From an uncultured Clostridia bacterium (lineage in GTDB: Bacteria; Bacillota; Clostridia; Peptostreptococcales; Anaerovoracaceae), in assembly GCA_934233735.1 (NCBI GenBank), contig CAKQGQ010000019.1, positions 1 to 41,672 of the forward strand: a stretch of DNA of 41,672 nucleotides. The letters are read 5' to 3'. Shown here piece after piece: positions 32,552-41,154 of the stretch (positions within the stretch are counted from its first letter, which is position 1; each line of letters opens with the position of its first letter). Position numbers and translations under genes: made by a program. The notes beneath the pieces were generated by a model. The model worked only from the letters and a program-made list of their open reading frames with translations. It made no database searches and was not told the origin of the DNA.

Positions 32552-33505
32552 ATGATACAACCAAGAGAAATACCGGTGTATTTGTTTACCGGATTTTTGG
32601 AGTCAGGAAAAACCACTTTTATACAGGAAACTCTGGAGGATCCTGCGTTCAACGAGGGTCAGAAGACGCTGCTTTTGGTCTGCGAAGAAGGAGAAATCGA
32701 GTATTCGCCGATTAAATTTGCATCCTCCAATGTAAAGATCGTGACGGTTGATGAAGAGGAAGACCTTACGGGAGAGTTTTTACAGAAGCTTCAGAAGGAG
32801 ATTGGATTTGAAAGGGTTGTCTGTGAGTTCAACGGCATGTGGTCGCTCGACAGCCTGTACAGCAGCATGCCGGACGGATGGACGGTTTATCAGGAAATGA
32901 GTTTTGCGGATGCAAGAACCTATCTGACCTATAACCAGAATATGAGAAATCTCACGGTGGACAAGCTGAAATCCACCGAGACGATTGTTTTCAAGCATTT
33001 TACACAGGACATGGACAAGATGGCGTACCACAAAATCGTGCGCGCAATCAACCGCCGCTGCGACATCATTTACGAATACGGCCCGAACAATATCGAAATT
33101 GATAATATCGAAGATCCGCTTCCGTTTGATATCAATGCGGACATCATCGAAATCGGCGACAAAGACTATGCGATGTGGTATGCGGACATGAACGACGAAG
33201 AAGCAAAGTACTACGGCAAAACCGTTAAATTCAAGGGCAGAAGCCTTTTGGGCGGTGGCCTCAAGGACGATGAATTCGTCATCGGAAGACATATCATGAC
33301 TTGCTGCGTGGAGGATATCCAGTTCGGAGGACTTGTCGCAAAATACGCGGACGCGCAGTCCCTGGATCACGGCGGATGGGTGGAAATGACCGCCAAAATC
33401 GAGCGCGAGTACAACGATATGTACCGGAGCGAAGGCCCTGTATACCATGTAATCGAAGTGAAGAAGACGACGCCGCCTGAAGAAGAGGTTGCGACATTCT
33501 ATTAA
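32552..33505 (+). CDS. Second CobW-type GTPase, lacking CxCC, with DUF1980-like C-terminus
   Basis: 317 residues. Walker A is GFLESGKTT (14-22), but the family CxCC motif is missing; the equivalent region reads VCEEGEIEYSP. From about residue 210 the protein changes to a domain with GRHIMTCCVEDIQFGGLVAKY (C251, C252), resembling the DUF1980/TIGR03943 proteins usually encoded beside a permease and a CobW protein. It starts 11 nt after the first GTPase with AAAGGAGAA, so they probably work as a pair. A metal-sensing or hand-over role is inferred; no permease gene follows. Confidence 0.8.
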   Translation: MIQPREIPVYLFTGFLESGKTTFIQETLEDPAFNEGQKTLLLVCEEGEIEYSPIKFASSNVKIVTVDEEEDLTGEFLQKLQKEIGFERVVCEFNGMWSLDSLYSSMPDGWTVYQEMSFADARTYLTYNQNMRNLTVDKLKSTETIVFKHFTQDMDKMAYHKIVRAINRRCDIIYEYGPNNIEIDNIEDPLPFDINADIIEIGDKDYAMWYADMNDEEAKYYGKTVKFKGRSLLGGGLKDDEFVIGRHIMTCCVEDIQFGGLVAKYADAQSLDHGGWVEMTAKIEREYNDMYRSEGPVYHVIEVKKTTPPEEEVATFY

Positions 33506-33535
33506 ATAAAAAAACACAGAACGGGAGGAAGACTG

Positions 33536-35884
33536 ATGACAGTATCAAAAGACTATTTGCAGAAGATGGACGCATACTGGCGGGCAGCCAATTACCTGTC
33601 GGCGGCACAGCTTTATCTGCTGGACAATCCGCTTTTGAGAGAGCCTTTGCGAAAAGAACACATCAAGAAAAAGATTGTCGGACACTGGGGAACCGTGCCC
33701 GGACAAAACTTTGTCTATGTGCATATGAACCGTGCGATTAAAGAGTTCGGACTCAACATGATTTATTTATCGGGACCGGGACACGGCGGAAACTTTTTCG
33801 TGTCGAACGCCTACCTCGAAGGCACCTACAGCGAAGTATATCCTAATGTAGGGGAGGACGAAGAAGGGCTGAAGAGACTTTGCAAGCAATTTTCTTTCCC
33901 GGGAGGAATCTCAAGCCATGTGGCACCGGAGACTCCGGGCTCTATCAACGAGGGCGGAGAGCTCGGCTATTCGCTGGCGCACGCTTTCGGCGCGGTTTTT
34001 GACAATCCTGACCTGATTTCAGCCTGCGTTGTCGGAGATGGTGAAGCCGAAACGGGACCGCTTGCGACCGCTTGGCATTCCAACAAATTTTTGAGCGCAA
34101 AGAACGACGGTGCGGTTCTTCCGATTCTGCACCTGAACGGATATAAAATCAGCAATCCGACGGTGTTCGCAAGAATTTCGCAGCAGGAGAGAGAATGGTT
34201 CTTCAAGGGCTGCGGCTGGAATCCGTATTTCGTAAGCGGAAGCGATCCGATGGAAATGCACGAAAAAATGGCAGAGGCCGTTGACAAGTGCATAGCCGAA
34301 ATCAAAGAAAACCAGAGAAAGGCAAGAGAAGAGGGGATAACTGAGCGTCCGATATGGCCGATGATTATTCTTGAAACGCCGAAGGGCTGGACAGGTCCAA
34401 AGGTTGTTGACGGAAACGCAATCGAAGGAACTTTCCGCGCACATCAGGTGCCGATTTCCATGGAAAAGGAAGAGCACCTCGCGCAGCTTGAAGAATGGCT
34501 GAGAAGCTATAGACCGGAAGAACTTTTCGGAGACGATTACCGCCTGATACCGGAGCTTCGCGAATTGGCACCGGTGGGAGACGCCCGCATGAGCGCAAAT
34601 CCGCACACCAACGGCGGGAAACTTCTCAGAGACCTCAGAGTGCCTGATTTTAAAGACTATGCGGTGGAGGTCCCTTATCCGGGCAGCGTAAAAGCGCAGG
34701 ATATGATGGAACTCGGCGGCTATGTCAGAGATATATTGAAACTTAACAAAGAACATAAAAATTTCCGTATTTTCGGACCGGACGAGGCGAAATCCAATCG
34801 TCTGTACCGGGCTTTTGAGGTCGAGAAGAGAGACTTCCAGGGTGAGATTTACGACTTTGACGAGGATCTTTCCCATGATGGCAGAATCATGGACTCCTAC
34901 CTGAGCGAGCATATGTGCGAGGGTTGGCTGGAGGGCTATCTGCTGACCGGAAGACACGGCTTCTTTGCAAGCTACGAGTCCTTCATCCGTGTTGTTGACT
35001 CGATGGTTTCCCAGCACGCAAAATGGCTGAAGGTCTGCAACCAGCTCCCTTGGAGACAGAAGATTGCTTCACTCAATCTGATTTTGACTTCCAATGTATG
35101 GCAGCAGGACCACAACGGATTCACACATCAGGATCCGGGAATGCTCGACCATGTTGCGAATAAGAAAGCGGATGTGGTGCGGATGTACCTGCCGCCGGAT
35201 GCAAACTGTCTGCTTTCCTGCTTCGACCACTGCATCAAGAGCAAAAACTATGTGAATGTAATCGTCGCATCCAAGCATCCGAGCCGTCAGTGGCTGACCA
35301 TGGAGCAGGCGGTCATTCACTGCACGCAGGGAATCGGCATCTGGGACTGGGCAAGCAGCGACCAAGGACAGGAGCCTGACCTTGTAATGGCTTGCTGCGG
35401 AGATACGCCTACCTTGGAGGCTTTGGCAGCGGTGACGATTTTGAGAGAGCATCTGCCGGAACTCAAAGTCCGCTTCATCAATGTGGTTGACCTTATGAAG
35501 ATGGAATCGCACGAAAATCATCCGCACGGTCTGACAGACGATGAGTTTGACGCGCTGTTCACGAAGGACAAGCCGGTTGTGTTTGCTTTCCACGGCTATC
35601 CGAAGCTGATTCACGAGCTTACGCACGGAAGACACAACGAGCAGAACTTCTTCGTGCACGGCTATCTTGAAGAGGGTACGATTACGACTGCGTTTGACAT
35701 GAGAGTTCAGAATCATATTGACCGTTTCAGCCTCGTAAAGGAAGCGTTGAAGCACCTTCCGCAGCTTGGAAACAAGGCGGGACACCTGACGCAGCAGATG
35801 AACGACCTTTTGGTAAAACATAAAAACTATATCGCCGAGTACGGTCAGGATATTCCTGAGGTTCTCGAGTGGGAATGGAAATAA
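33536..35884 (+). CDS. xfp: Xylulose-5-phosphate/fructose-6-phosphate phosphoketolase
   Basis: 782 residues, the usual family length. It has the N-terminal thiamine-diphosphate region HWGTVPGQNFVYVHMNR, then GDGEAET (167-173) for cofactor and Mg2+ binding and the phosphoketolase stretch GHGGNFFVSNAYLEG. It splits xylulose-5-phosphate (or fructose-6-phosphate) with phosphate to acetyl phosphate and glyceraldehyde-3-phosphate (or erythrose-4-phosphate). The acetyl phosphate can give ATP through acetate kinase. GGGAGGAAG precedes the ATG. The 30-nt gap after the second CobW gene has no terminator, so co-transcription is likely. Confidence 0.96.
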   Translation: MTVSKDYLQKMDAYWRAANYLSAAQLYLLDNPLLREPLRKEHIKKKIVGHWGTVPGQNFVYVHMNRAIKEFGLNMIYLSGPGHGGNFFVSNAYLEGTYSEVYPNVGEDEEGLKRLCKQFSFPGGISSHVAPETPGSINEGGELGYSLAHAFGAVFDNPDLISACVVGDGEAETGPLATAWHSNKFLSAKNDGAVLPILHLNGYKISNPTVFARISQQEREWFFKGCGWNPYFVSGSDPMEMHEKMAEAVDKCIAEIKENQRKAREEGITERPIWPMIILETPKGWTGPKVVDGNAIEGTFRAHQVPISMEKEEHLAQLEEWLRSYRPEELFGDDYRLIPELRELAPVGDARMSANPHTNGGKLLRDLRVPDFKDYAVEVPYPGSVKAQDMMELGGYVRDILKLNKEHKNFRIFGPDEAKSNRLYRAFEVEKRDFQGEIYDFDEDLSHDGRIMDSYLSEHMCEGWLEGYLLTGRHGFFASYESFIRVVDSMVSQHAKWLKVCNQLPWRQKIASLNLILTSNVWQQDHNGFTHQDPGMLDHVANKKADVVRMYLPPDANCLLSCFDHCIKSKNYVNVIVASKHPSRQWLTMEQAVIHCTQGIGIWDWASSDQGQEPDLVMACCGDTPTLEALAAVTILREHLPELKVRFINVVDLMKMESHENHPHGLTDDEFDALFTKDKPVVFAFHGYPKLIHELTHGRHNEQNFFVHGYLEEGTITTAFDMRVQNHIDRFSLVKEALKHLPQLGNKAGHLTQQMNDLLVKHKNYIAEYGQDIPEVLEWEWK

Positions 35885-35904
35885 GAGAAAACGGAGGAGA
35901 AGCG

Positions 35905-36999
35905 ATGATTCATACGGATTTTAAAGGCGAAAAAATTTCTCAGCTCGGTATGGGAACCATGCGGCTTCCGGTTATCAACGGCGTCGATAAAGACATTGAC
36001 GAGGAAAAAGCACTCGAAATGTTCGACTATGCGTATAAGCACGGTATCAACTATTTTGATACCGCATGGGGCTACCACGAAGGAAATGCCGAAATCGTTG
36101 TCGGCAAAGCCCTCAGCCGTTATCCACGCGAGAGCTTCCATTTGACAACGAAGTTCCCGGGCTATGACCGCAATAACTTCCCAAAAGTTAAGGAAATCTT
36201 CGCAAAACAGCTCGAAAAACTGCAGACGGAGTATTTCGACTTTTATCTGTTCCACAATGTGTGCGAATACAATATCGAAAATTATCTGAATCCGGAATTT
36301 GGAGTGAAGGAGTATTTGGTGTCGGAACGCGAAGCAGGCAGAATCAAACATTTGGGATTTTCCGACCATTCCGGCATTGAGTGCTTCAAGCGCTTCCTTG
36401 ACGCATACGGCGATGTGATTGAATTTTGTCAGATTCAGCTCAACTGGCTTGACTGGGATTTCCAGGAGGCGAAGGAAAAGGTCAGAATCCTGAATGAAAA
36501 GAACATCCCGATTATCGTTATGGAACCGCTCAGAGGCGGAACGCTGGTGGAACCGGCAGGCGGAGCAGACAAGTGCTTCCGCTATCTGCAGTCGATTCCG
36601 GGAATTGTGACGATTCTTTCCGGCATGTCAAGCATGGAGCAGATGCAGGATAATGTTCGAATCTTTGAGACAAATGAGCCGATGGGCGAAGATGAAAAAG
36701 AAGTGCTTTATGAAAAGGCGAAAAAAATGACAAGCGGCGTACCTTGTACCGCTTGCCGTTACTGCACGACCTATTGCCCGATGGAAATCAATATTCCGTA
36801 CATGCTGAATCAATATAATCAGATTACTTTTAACCCGGAAGGCCTGGCATGGTATACGACGATGGCAATCGGCGGCGTGGAAAAGGGCAAAAAACCTTGG
36901 GACTGCCTTTCCTGCGGTGCCTGCAAGGAAGTCTGCCCGCAGCAGATTGACATACCGGGATATCTGGCAAAACTCTCAGCTAAGCTCAAAGAAGCATAA
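35905..36999 (+). CDS. Aldo/keto reductase with C-terminal 4Fe-4S ferredoxin domain
   Basis: 364 residues from ATG 35905 (GGAGGAGA upstream); a longer frame overlaps xfp and has no ribosome site. The AKR catalytic tetrad is visible: D52, Y57, K83, H117. The C-terminal part has two cysteine clusters (CTACRYCTTYCP and CLSCGACKEVCP) that should bind [4Fe-4S] centres. Iron-sulfur AKRs of this kind are common in anaerobes and may take electrons from ferredoxin rather than NADPH. The substrate is unknown. Last gene of the CobW-xfp operon. Confidence 0.9.
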   Translation: MIHTDFKGEKISQLGMGTMRLPVINGVDKDIDEEKALEMFDYAYKHGINYFDTAWGYHEGNAEIVVGKALSRYPRESFHLTTKFPGYDRNNFPKVKEIFAKQLEKLQTEYFDFYLFHNVCEYNIENYLNPEFGVKEYLVSEREAGRIKHLGFSDHSGIECFKRFLDAYGDVIEFCQIQLNWLDWDFQEAKEKVRILNEKNIPIIVMEPLRGGTLVEPAGGADKCFRYLQSIPGIVTILSGMSSMEQMQDNVRIFETNEPMGEDEKEVLYEKAKKMTSGVPCTACRYCTTYCPMEINIPYMLNQYNQITFNPEGLAWYTTMAIGGVEKGKKPWDCLSCGACKEVCPQQIDIPGYLAKLSAKLKEA

Positions 37000-37033
37000 A
37001 AAACTTTAGAATGTAGAATATAGAATCGGCAGA

Positions 37034-37064
37034 AAAAAAGATGGTGTTTTACACCATCTTTTTT
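37034..37064. terminator. Bidirectional terminator shared by the AKR and fumarase genes
   Basis: AAAAAAGATGGTGT (37034-37047), TTT loop, ACACCATCTTTTTT (37051-37064). On the minus strand the fumarase stop codon (37051-37049) sits at the loop, so the last fumarase codons form one arm. Confidence 0.88.
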
Positions 37065-38413
37065 GGATCTACCCACTGAGCGAAATCCTCTTCGCTCACA
37101 AGCTGCAGTTTTAAAGCTGCTTCTTTTAAGGTGAGATTTTCTTTATGCGCAAGTTTTGCAATTTTCGCGGCATTTTCGTAACCGATATGCGGATTGAGCG
37201 CGGTGACAAGCATGAGCGATTTGTTCATGTTTTCCGATATTTTTTCGTGATTTGGACGAATGCCGTCCGCACAGTGCAGGCGGAAGGACTGCATTGCATC
37301 GGATAAAAGCCGCGCGGATTCCAGGAAGTTATGAATCAGAACCGGCATGAAAACATTGAGCTGGAAATTTCCCTGCGATGCTGCAAAACCAATCGCCGCG
37401 TCATTTCCCATAACCTGCACGCAGACCATCGTCAGGGCTTCGCACTGCGTCGGATTGACCTTTCCCGGCATAATGGAGCTGCCCGGCTCGTTTTCCGGAA
37501 TCGTAATTTCGCCAATGCCGCAGCGCGGACCGCTTGCCAGCCAGCGTATATCATTGGCAATTTTCATGAGGTCAGCGGCGAGTGCCTTCATCGCGCCATG
37601 ACAGAAGACAAGAGCATCCTTGCTGGTCAGCGCGTGAAATTTATTCGGCGCAGTTTCAAACTGCTTGCCGGTAATTTCACTGATTTTTTTGGCCGAAAGC
37701 TCTGCAAAGCCTTCCGGTGCATTCAGTCCGGTGCCGACCGCAGTACCTCCGAGCGCGAGCTTGCGGACGCCCTGCAGGGATGCGGCAAGCATTTCGCGTG
37801 TTTCCGACAGCATTGCGTGCCATGCGCTGATTTCCTGACCGAGGGTCAGCGGCGTCGCATCCTGCAGATGGGTTCTGCCGGTTTTTATAATCTCTTTATT
37901 TTCGTTTTCCAGACGCTTTAGTGTTTCGGCAAGTGCGTCCAAAGACGGAAGCAGGCTGTCTTCGATGATTTGCACCGCGGCGATATGCATCGCCGTCGGG
38001 AAGGTATCATTGCTGCTTTGCGACTTGTTCACATGGTCGTTCGGGTGCACAAGTTTTTTTCCGAGTATTTCATTTGCGCGATTGGCAATGACTTCATTTA
38101 CATTCATATTGGACTGTGTGCCGCTTCCGGTCTGATAGATGACGAGCGGAAAGTGGTCGGAGAGTTTACCGCTGATGACTTCCTCTGCAGCCTGCTGAAT
38201 TGCAGTTGCTCTTTCTTCATCCAATACGCCCAGCGCGAGGTTTGCCTGCGCCGCGGCTTTTTTTAGAATTCCGAAGGCATGAATGATTTCTTCGGGCATC
38301 CTTTGTGTTCCTATTTTAAAGTTTTCAAAGCTTCGCTGTGTCTGCGCGCCCCAGTAACGGTCCGCCGGCACGCGAACTTCTCCCATAGTGTCGTGTTCGA
38401 TGCGATATTTCAT
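37049..38413 (-). CDS. fumC: Class II fumarate hydratase
   Basis: 454 residues, usual for oxygen-stable, cluster-free fumarases. It has the substrate-site segments TGSGTQSNMNVNEVIANRA and TGRTHLQDATP, and the catalytic SS loop GSSIMPGKVNP (about 311-321). It interconverts fumarate and malate in the cytosol. The neighbouring aspartase and adenylosuccinate lyase families share the fold, but the pattern here is fumarase. It lies 30 nt after the malic enzyme gene on the same strand, so malate can be passed between the two reactions. Its end overlaps the terminator. Confidence 0.94.
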   Translation of the reverse strand: MKYRIEHDTMGEVRVPADRYWGAQTQRSFENFKIGTQRMPEEIIHAFGILKKAAAQANLALGVLDEERATAIQQAAEEVISGKLSDHFPLVIYQTGSGTQSNMNVNEVIANRANEILGKKLVHPNDHVNKSQSSNDTFPTAMHIAAVQIIEDSLLPSLDALAETLKRLENENKEIIKTGRTHLQDATPLTLGQEISAWHAMLSETREMLAASLQGVRKLALGGTAVGTGLNAPEGFAELSAKKISEITGKQFETAPNKFHALTSKDALVFCHGAMKALAADLMKIANDIRWLASGPRCGIGEITIPENEPGSSIMPGKVNPTQCEALTMVCVQVMGNDAAIGFAASQGNFQLNVFMPVLIHNFLESARLLSDAMQSFRLHCADGIRPNHEKISENMNKSLMLVTALNPHIGYENAAKIAKLAHKENLTLKEAALKLQLVSEEDFAQWVDPKKMV

Positions 38414-38443
38414 TTTAAACTCCTTGTAGATCCTAAACTTTGT

Positions 38444-39601
38444 TTATTTCTTATAACAAGCCATGACTGCCTCGGCAACGCGTTTTACCACAAGCGGATT
38501 GAAACCGTCCGGCAAAACATATTCAGCGCTCAGTTCTTCCTCCGGAATCACAGAGGCAATCGCCCTTGCTGCCGCTTCCTTCATTTCCTCGGTGATGCGA
38601 GGCGCGCCGCAGTCTAAGACACCGCGGAAGATTCCCGGAAAGGCAATCACATTGTTGACCTGATTCGGAAAGTCGGAGCGTCCCGTGCCCACAACGGCTG
38701 CACCGGCCGCTTTCGTTTCGTCCGGCATGATTTCCGGAACCGGATTAGCCATAACGAAAACGATCGGGTCTTTTGCCATGCTGCGAATCATATCCTGCGT
38801 TACGATGCCCGGTTTGGAAACGCCGACTAAGATATCCGCGTCCTTGATAACATCGGCGAGGGAACCGGAAAGATTGTCTTTGTTCGTCATCTTTGCCATC
38901 TTTTCCTGCTCCGGATTGTTGTATGGAGCACCTTCGTAGATGGCGCCTTCACGGTCGCAGAGGATGACATCACCGAACTGAAAACGCAGAAACATTTTTG
39001 CGATGGAAATTCCGGCAGAGCCTGCGCCGTTGATGACGATTTTAAGATTTCCGGACGGCTTTCCGGTTACTTTCAATGCGTTCAAAATGCCTGCGCTTGT
39101 GATAATCGCAGTACCGTGCTGATCGTCGTGGAAAACCGGAATATCACACATTTCAATCAGACGCTTTTCGATGTCAAAGCAGCGAGGCGCGCTGATGTCT
39201 TCCAGATTGATGCCGCCGAAGCTTTTGGAAATGAGGTAGACGGTGTTTACGATTTCATCCGGGTCTTTGCTGTTAATGCAGATTGGGACAGCGTCGATGC
39301 CCGCAAAAGCCTTAAACAGGGCGCATTTTCCTTCCATAACCGGCATTCCGGCAGACGGACCGATGTCGCCGAGTCCTAAAACGGCAGTGCCGTCCGTAAT
39401 GACTGCGACGGTATTGCCTTTGCCTGTATAAGTATAGGCAAGAGCCTCATCTTTTTGTATTTCCAGACAAGGCTCTGCAACGCCCGGCGTATAGGCAACC
39501 GCCAGTTCTTCCTTGTTCGTAATCGGACATTTGCATTCAACGGAAAGTTTTCCTTTCCATTCGGCATGTTTCTTTAATGCATATTCTTTTTTCTTATCCA
39601 T
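38444..39601 (-). CDS. Malic enzyme (NAD(P)-dependent, short bacterial type)
   Basis: 385 residues, the short MaeB-like form without a phosphotransacetylase domain. The N-terminal malic domain has VAYTPGVAEPCLEI and ITDGTAVLGLGDIGPSAGMPVMEGK. DDQHGTA carries the metal-binding Asp pair. The NAD(P) Rossmann motif is VINGAGSAGIS. It decarboxylates malate to pyruvate with formation of NAD(P)H, or runs in the reverse direction. Together with fumC it forms a two-gene fumarate-malate-pyruvate unit. AAAGGAA precedes the ATG at 39601. Confidence 0.94.
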   Translation of the reverse strand: MDKKKEYALKKHAEWKGKLSVECKCPITNKEELAVAYTPGVAEPCLEIQKDEALAYTYTGKGNTVAVITDGTAVLGLGDIGPSAGMPVMEGKCALFKAFAGIDAVPICINSKDPDEIVNTVYLISKSFGGINLEDISAPRCFDIEKRLIEMCDIPVFHDDQHGTAIITSAGILNALKVTGKPSGNLKIVINGAGSAGISIAKMFLRFQFGDVILCDREGAIYEGAPYNNPEQEKMAKMTNKDNLSGSLADVIKDADILVGVSKPGIVTQDMIRSMAKDPIVFVMANPVPEIMPDETKAAGAAVVGTGRSDFPNQVNNVIAFPGIFRGVLDCGAPRITEEMKEAAARAIASVIPEEELSAEYVLPDGFNPLVVKRVAEAVMACYKK

Positions 39602-39749
39602 GGTTTGGTTCCTTTCTGATTCTCTATGTTTCTATCATATAAAAAGCTGCACTCTAAATCAAGCAATAAATCTGAAAAAAAAGATTTATCCAATAAAGTC
39701 AAGGCGATTTCGACGAATAGATTTGCGGCATTTTGCTTTATAGATTTGC

Positions 39750-39778
39750 TTTACAAAGTATCACTATAGTGATATAAT
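39750..39778 (+). promoter_or_regulatory. Promoter with a perfect 16-bp palindromic operator for the DUF3990/XRE pair
   Basis: TTTACA (39750-39755), 17 nt, TATAAT (39773-39778). The spacer holds TATCACTATAGTGATA (39759-39774), a perfect palindrome reaching into the -10 box. It fits autorepression by the XRE-type protein of the operon. Confidence 0.75.
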
Positions 39779-39801
39779 AATCCTGTAAAGGAGGCTTTAT
39801 T

Positions 39802-40479
39802 TTGAGCAAAATGATTTTATGGCATGGCTCCCCGATGATTATTGAGCACCCCGATTTAGGAAAAGGAAAAGAGCACAACGACTATGGACGAGGATTCTAC
39901 TGTACCGAAAGCCTGGAAATGGCAAAGGAGTGGGCATGCGCAATGCCCGGGCAAGACGGCTATGCAAATTGCTATGAAATGGACAGTACTGATATGAAAA
40001 TTCTTGACCTTTCCGAAGGCAAATATCATGTCTTAAACTGGCTGGCAATCTTGGCGATAAACCGCGACTTTCGCGCATCAACACCGCTTGGAATCGAAGG
40101 AAAGGAATATATCATCCGTGAATTTGGCGTTGACCTTATGCCCTATGATATTATTCGGGGGTATCGGGCAGATGACTCTTATTTCGCATTTGCAAGGGCT
40201 TTTGTCAACAACATGATTACGGCTACACAGCTACGGGAAGCGATGAAATTAGGAAAACTTGGAGAGCAGGTTGTCCTAAAGACCGAAAAAGCTTTTCATA
40301 ACTTAAATTTTGCAGGAAAAGAATTTGCAGATGGAGCGGTATATTTCGCTAAAAGAGAGCAGAGAGCCCGAAATGCGGAAAAAGATTTCAGAGAAATTAT
40401 CAAAGGGAATGCCAGGGAGGGTCTGTACATGATTGATATCTTAAGGGAGGGCATGAAAAATGAAGACTTACTCTTATGA
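39802..40479 (+). CDS. DUF3990 protein, ADP-ribosyltransferase-like putative toxin
   Basis: 225 residues. A TTG start at 39802 is used because AAAGGAGG lies 7 nt upstream; the first ATG (39811) is too far away. The N-terminus WHGSPMIIEHPD and DYGRGFYCTESLEMAKEWA resemble the H-G and GxGFY(T) motifs of ADP-ribosyltransferase-like folds, as in DUF3990. The following HTH gene overlaps by 20 nt, and the promoter contains a palindromic operator. These suggest a toxin-antitoxin or similar self-regulated pair. No activity is proven for this family to my knowledge. Confidence 0.75.
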   Translation: MSKMILWHGSPMIIEHPDLGKGKEHNDYGRGFYCTESLEMAKEWACAMPGQDGYANCYEMDSTDMKILDLSEGKYHVLNWLAILAINRDFRASTPLGIEGKEYIIREFGVDLMPYDIIRGYRADDSYFAFARAFVNNMITATQLREAMKLGKLGEQVVLKTEKAFHNLNFAGKEFADGAVYFAKREQRARNAEKDFREIIKGNAREGLYMIDILREGMKNEDLLL

Positions 40480-41113
40480 TGAATTTTATCTGCCGATGGC
40501 AATGGAAAATCTGGGGGATGCATTGGAATATGCTGTTTGCGAACTTGCTTTAGAGCCGGATGATTTTTTCCAGAGGTTTCTTGCCAGCGGTGTGGCAGAC
40601 GCGTTTGGAAACGGAAATCCCGTGTTTATGGCAGGGCTTTCCGGAGCGGAAATGGCGCGGTGCGTACTGGAACGAACCGGAACCGCATGCGAGCTTCCTT
40701 GCATGAATGCAAGCATTTATAAAGGTGCAGAATACTGGACCGGATGGATACTTGCATACTATCAGTGGCAATCCGGACGACCGTTTTCAAATATTTACCG
40801 ATATATTTCGATTGCAGAGATTATCGAAATGTATCATCCGCTGCATGAAGCGTCGGAATCAAAATTTGTGGCTGTTTTGGATGAAATTATTTCAAAAAAA
40901 CAGGAAACGGAACCAACCCGCCTGCAGTTTTACCGAAGACTTGCAGGCTACAGTCAAAAACAGCTTGCCGATGTCTCTGGCATAACATTGCGTTCCATAC
41001 AAATGTACGAGCAGCGCAATAAAGACATCAACAAGGCAAAATTTGAGACTGTTCATAGGCTGTCGCAAGTGCTCGGGTGCCGCATGGAGAATTTAATAGA
41101 ATATAGTATTTAA
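40460..41113 (+). CDS. XRE-type HTH protein, putative antitoxin/regulator of the DUF3990 gene
   Basis: 217 residues. The C-terminal 60 residues form a Cro/cI-type HTH (FYRRLAGYSQKQLADVSGIT, then LRSIQMYEQRNKDINKA). The N-terminal about 150 residues are of unknown fold and may bind the DUF3990 protein. AAGGGAGG lies 9 nt before ATG 40460. The start is inside the upstream gene, so translation is coupled. It is the likely binder of the 16-bp palindrome at 39759-39774. Confidence 0.8.
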   Translation: MKTYSYDEFYLPMAMENLGDALEYAVCELALEPDDFFQRFLASGVADAFGNGNPVFMAGLSGAEMARCVLERTGTACELPCMNASIYKGAEYWTGWILAYYQWQSGRPFSNIYRYISIAEIIEMYHPLHEASESKFVAVLDEIISKKQETEPTRLQFYRRLAGYSQKQLADVSGITLRSIQMYEQRNKDINKAKFETVHRLSQVLGCRMENLIEYSI

Positions 41114-41154
41114 GACATCAGAAAAAAATACATCAGCAGAAAGCGAGGAAAAAT

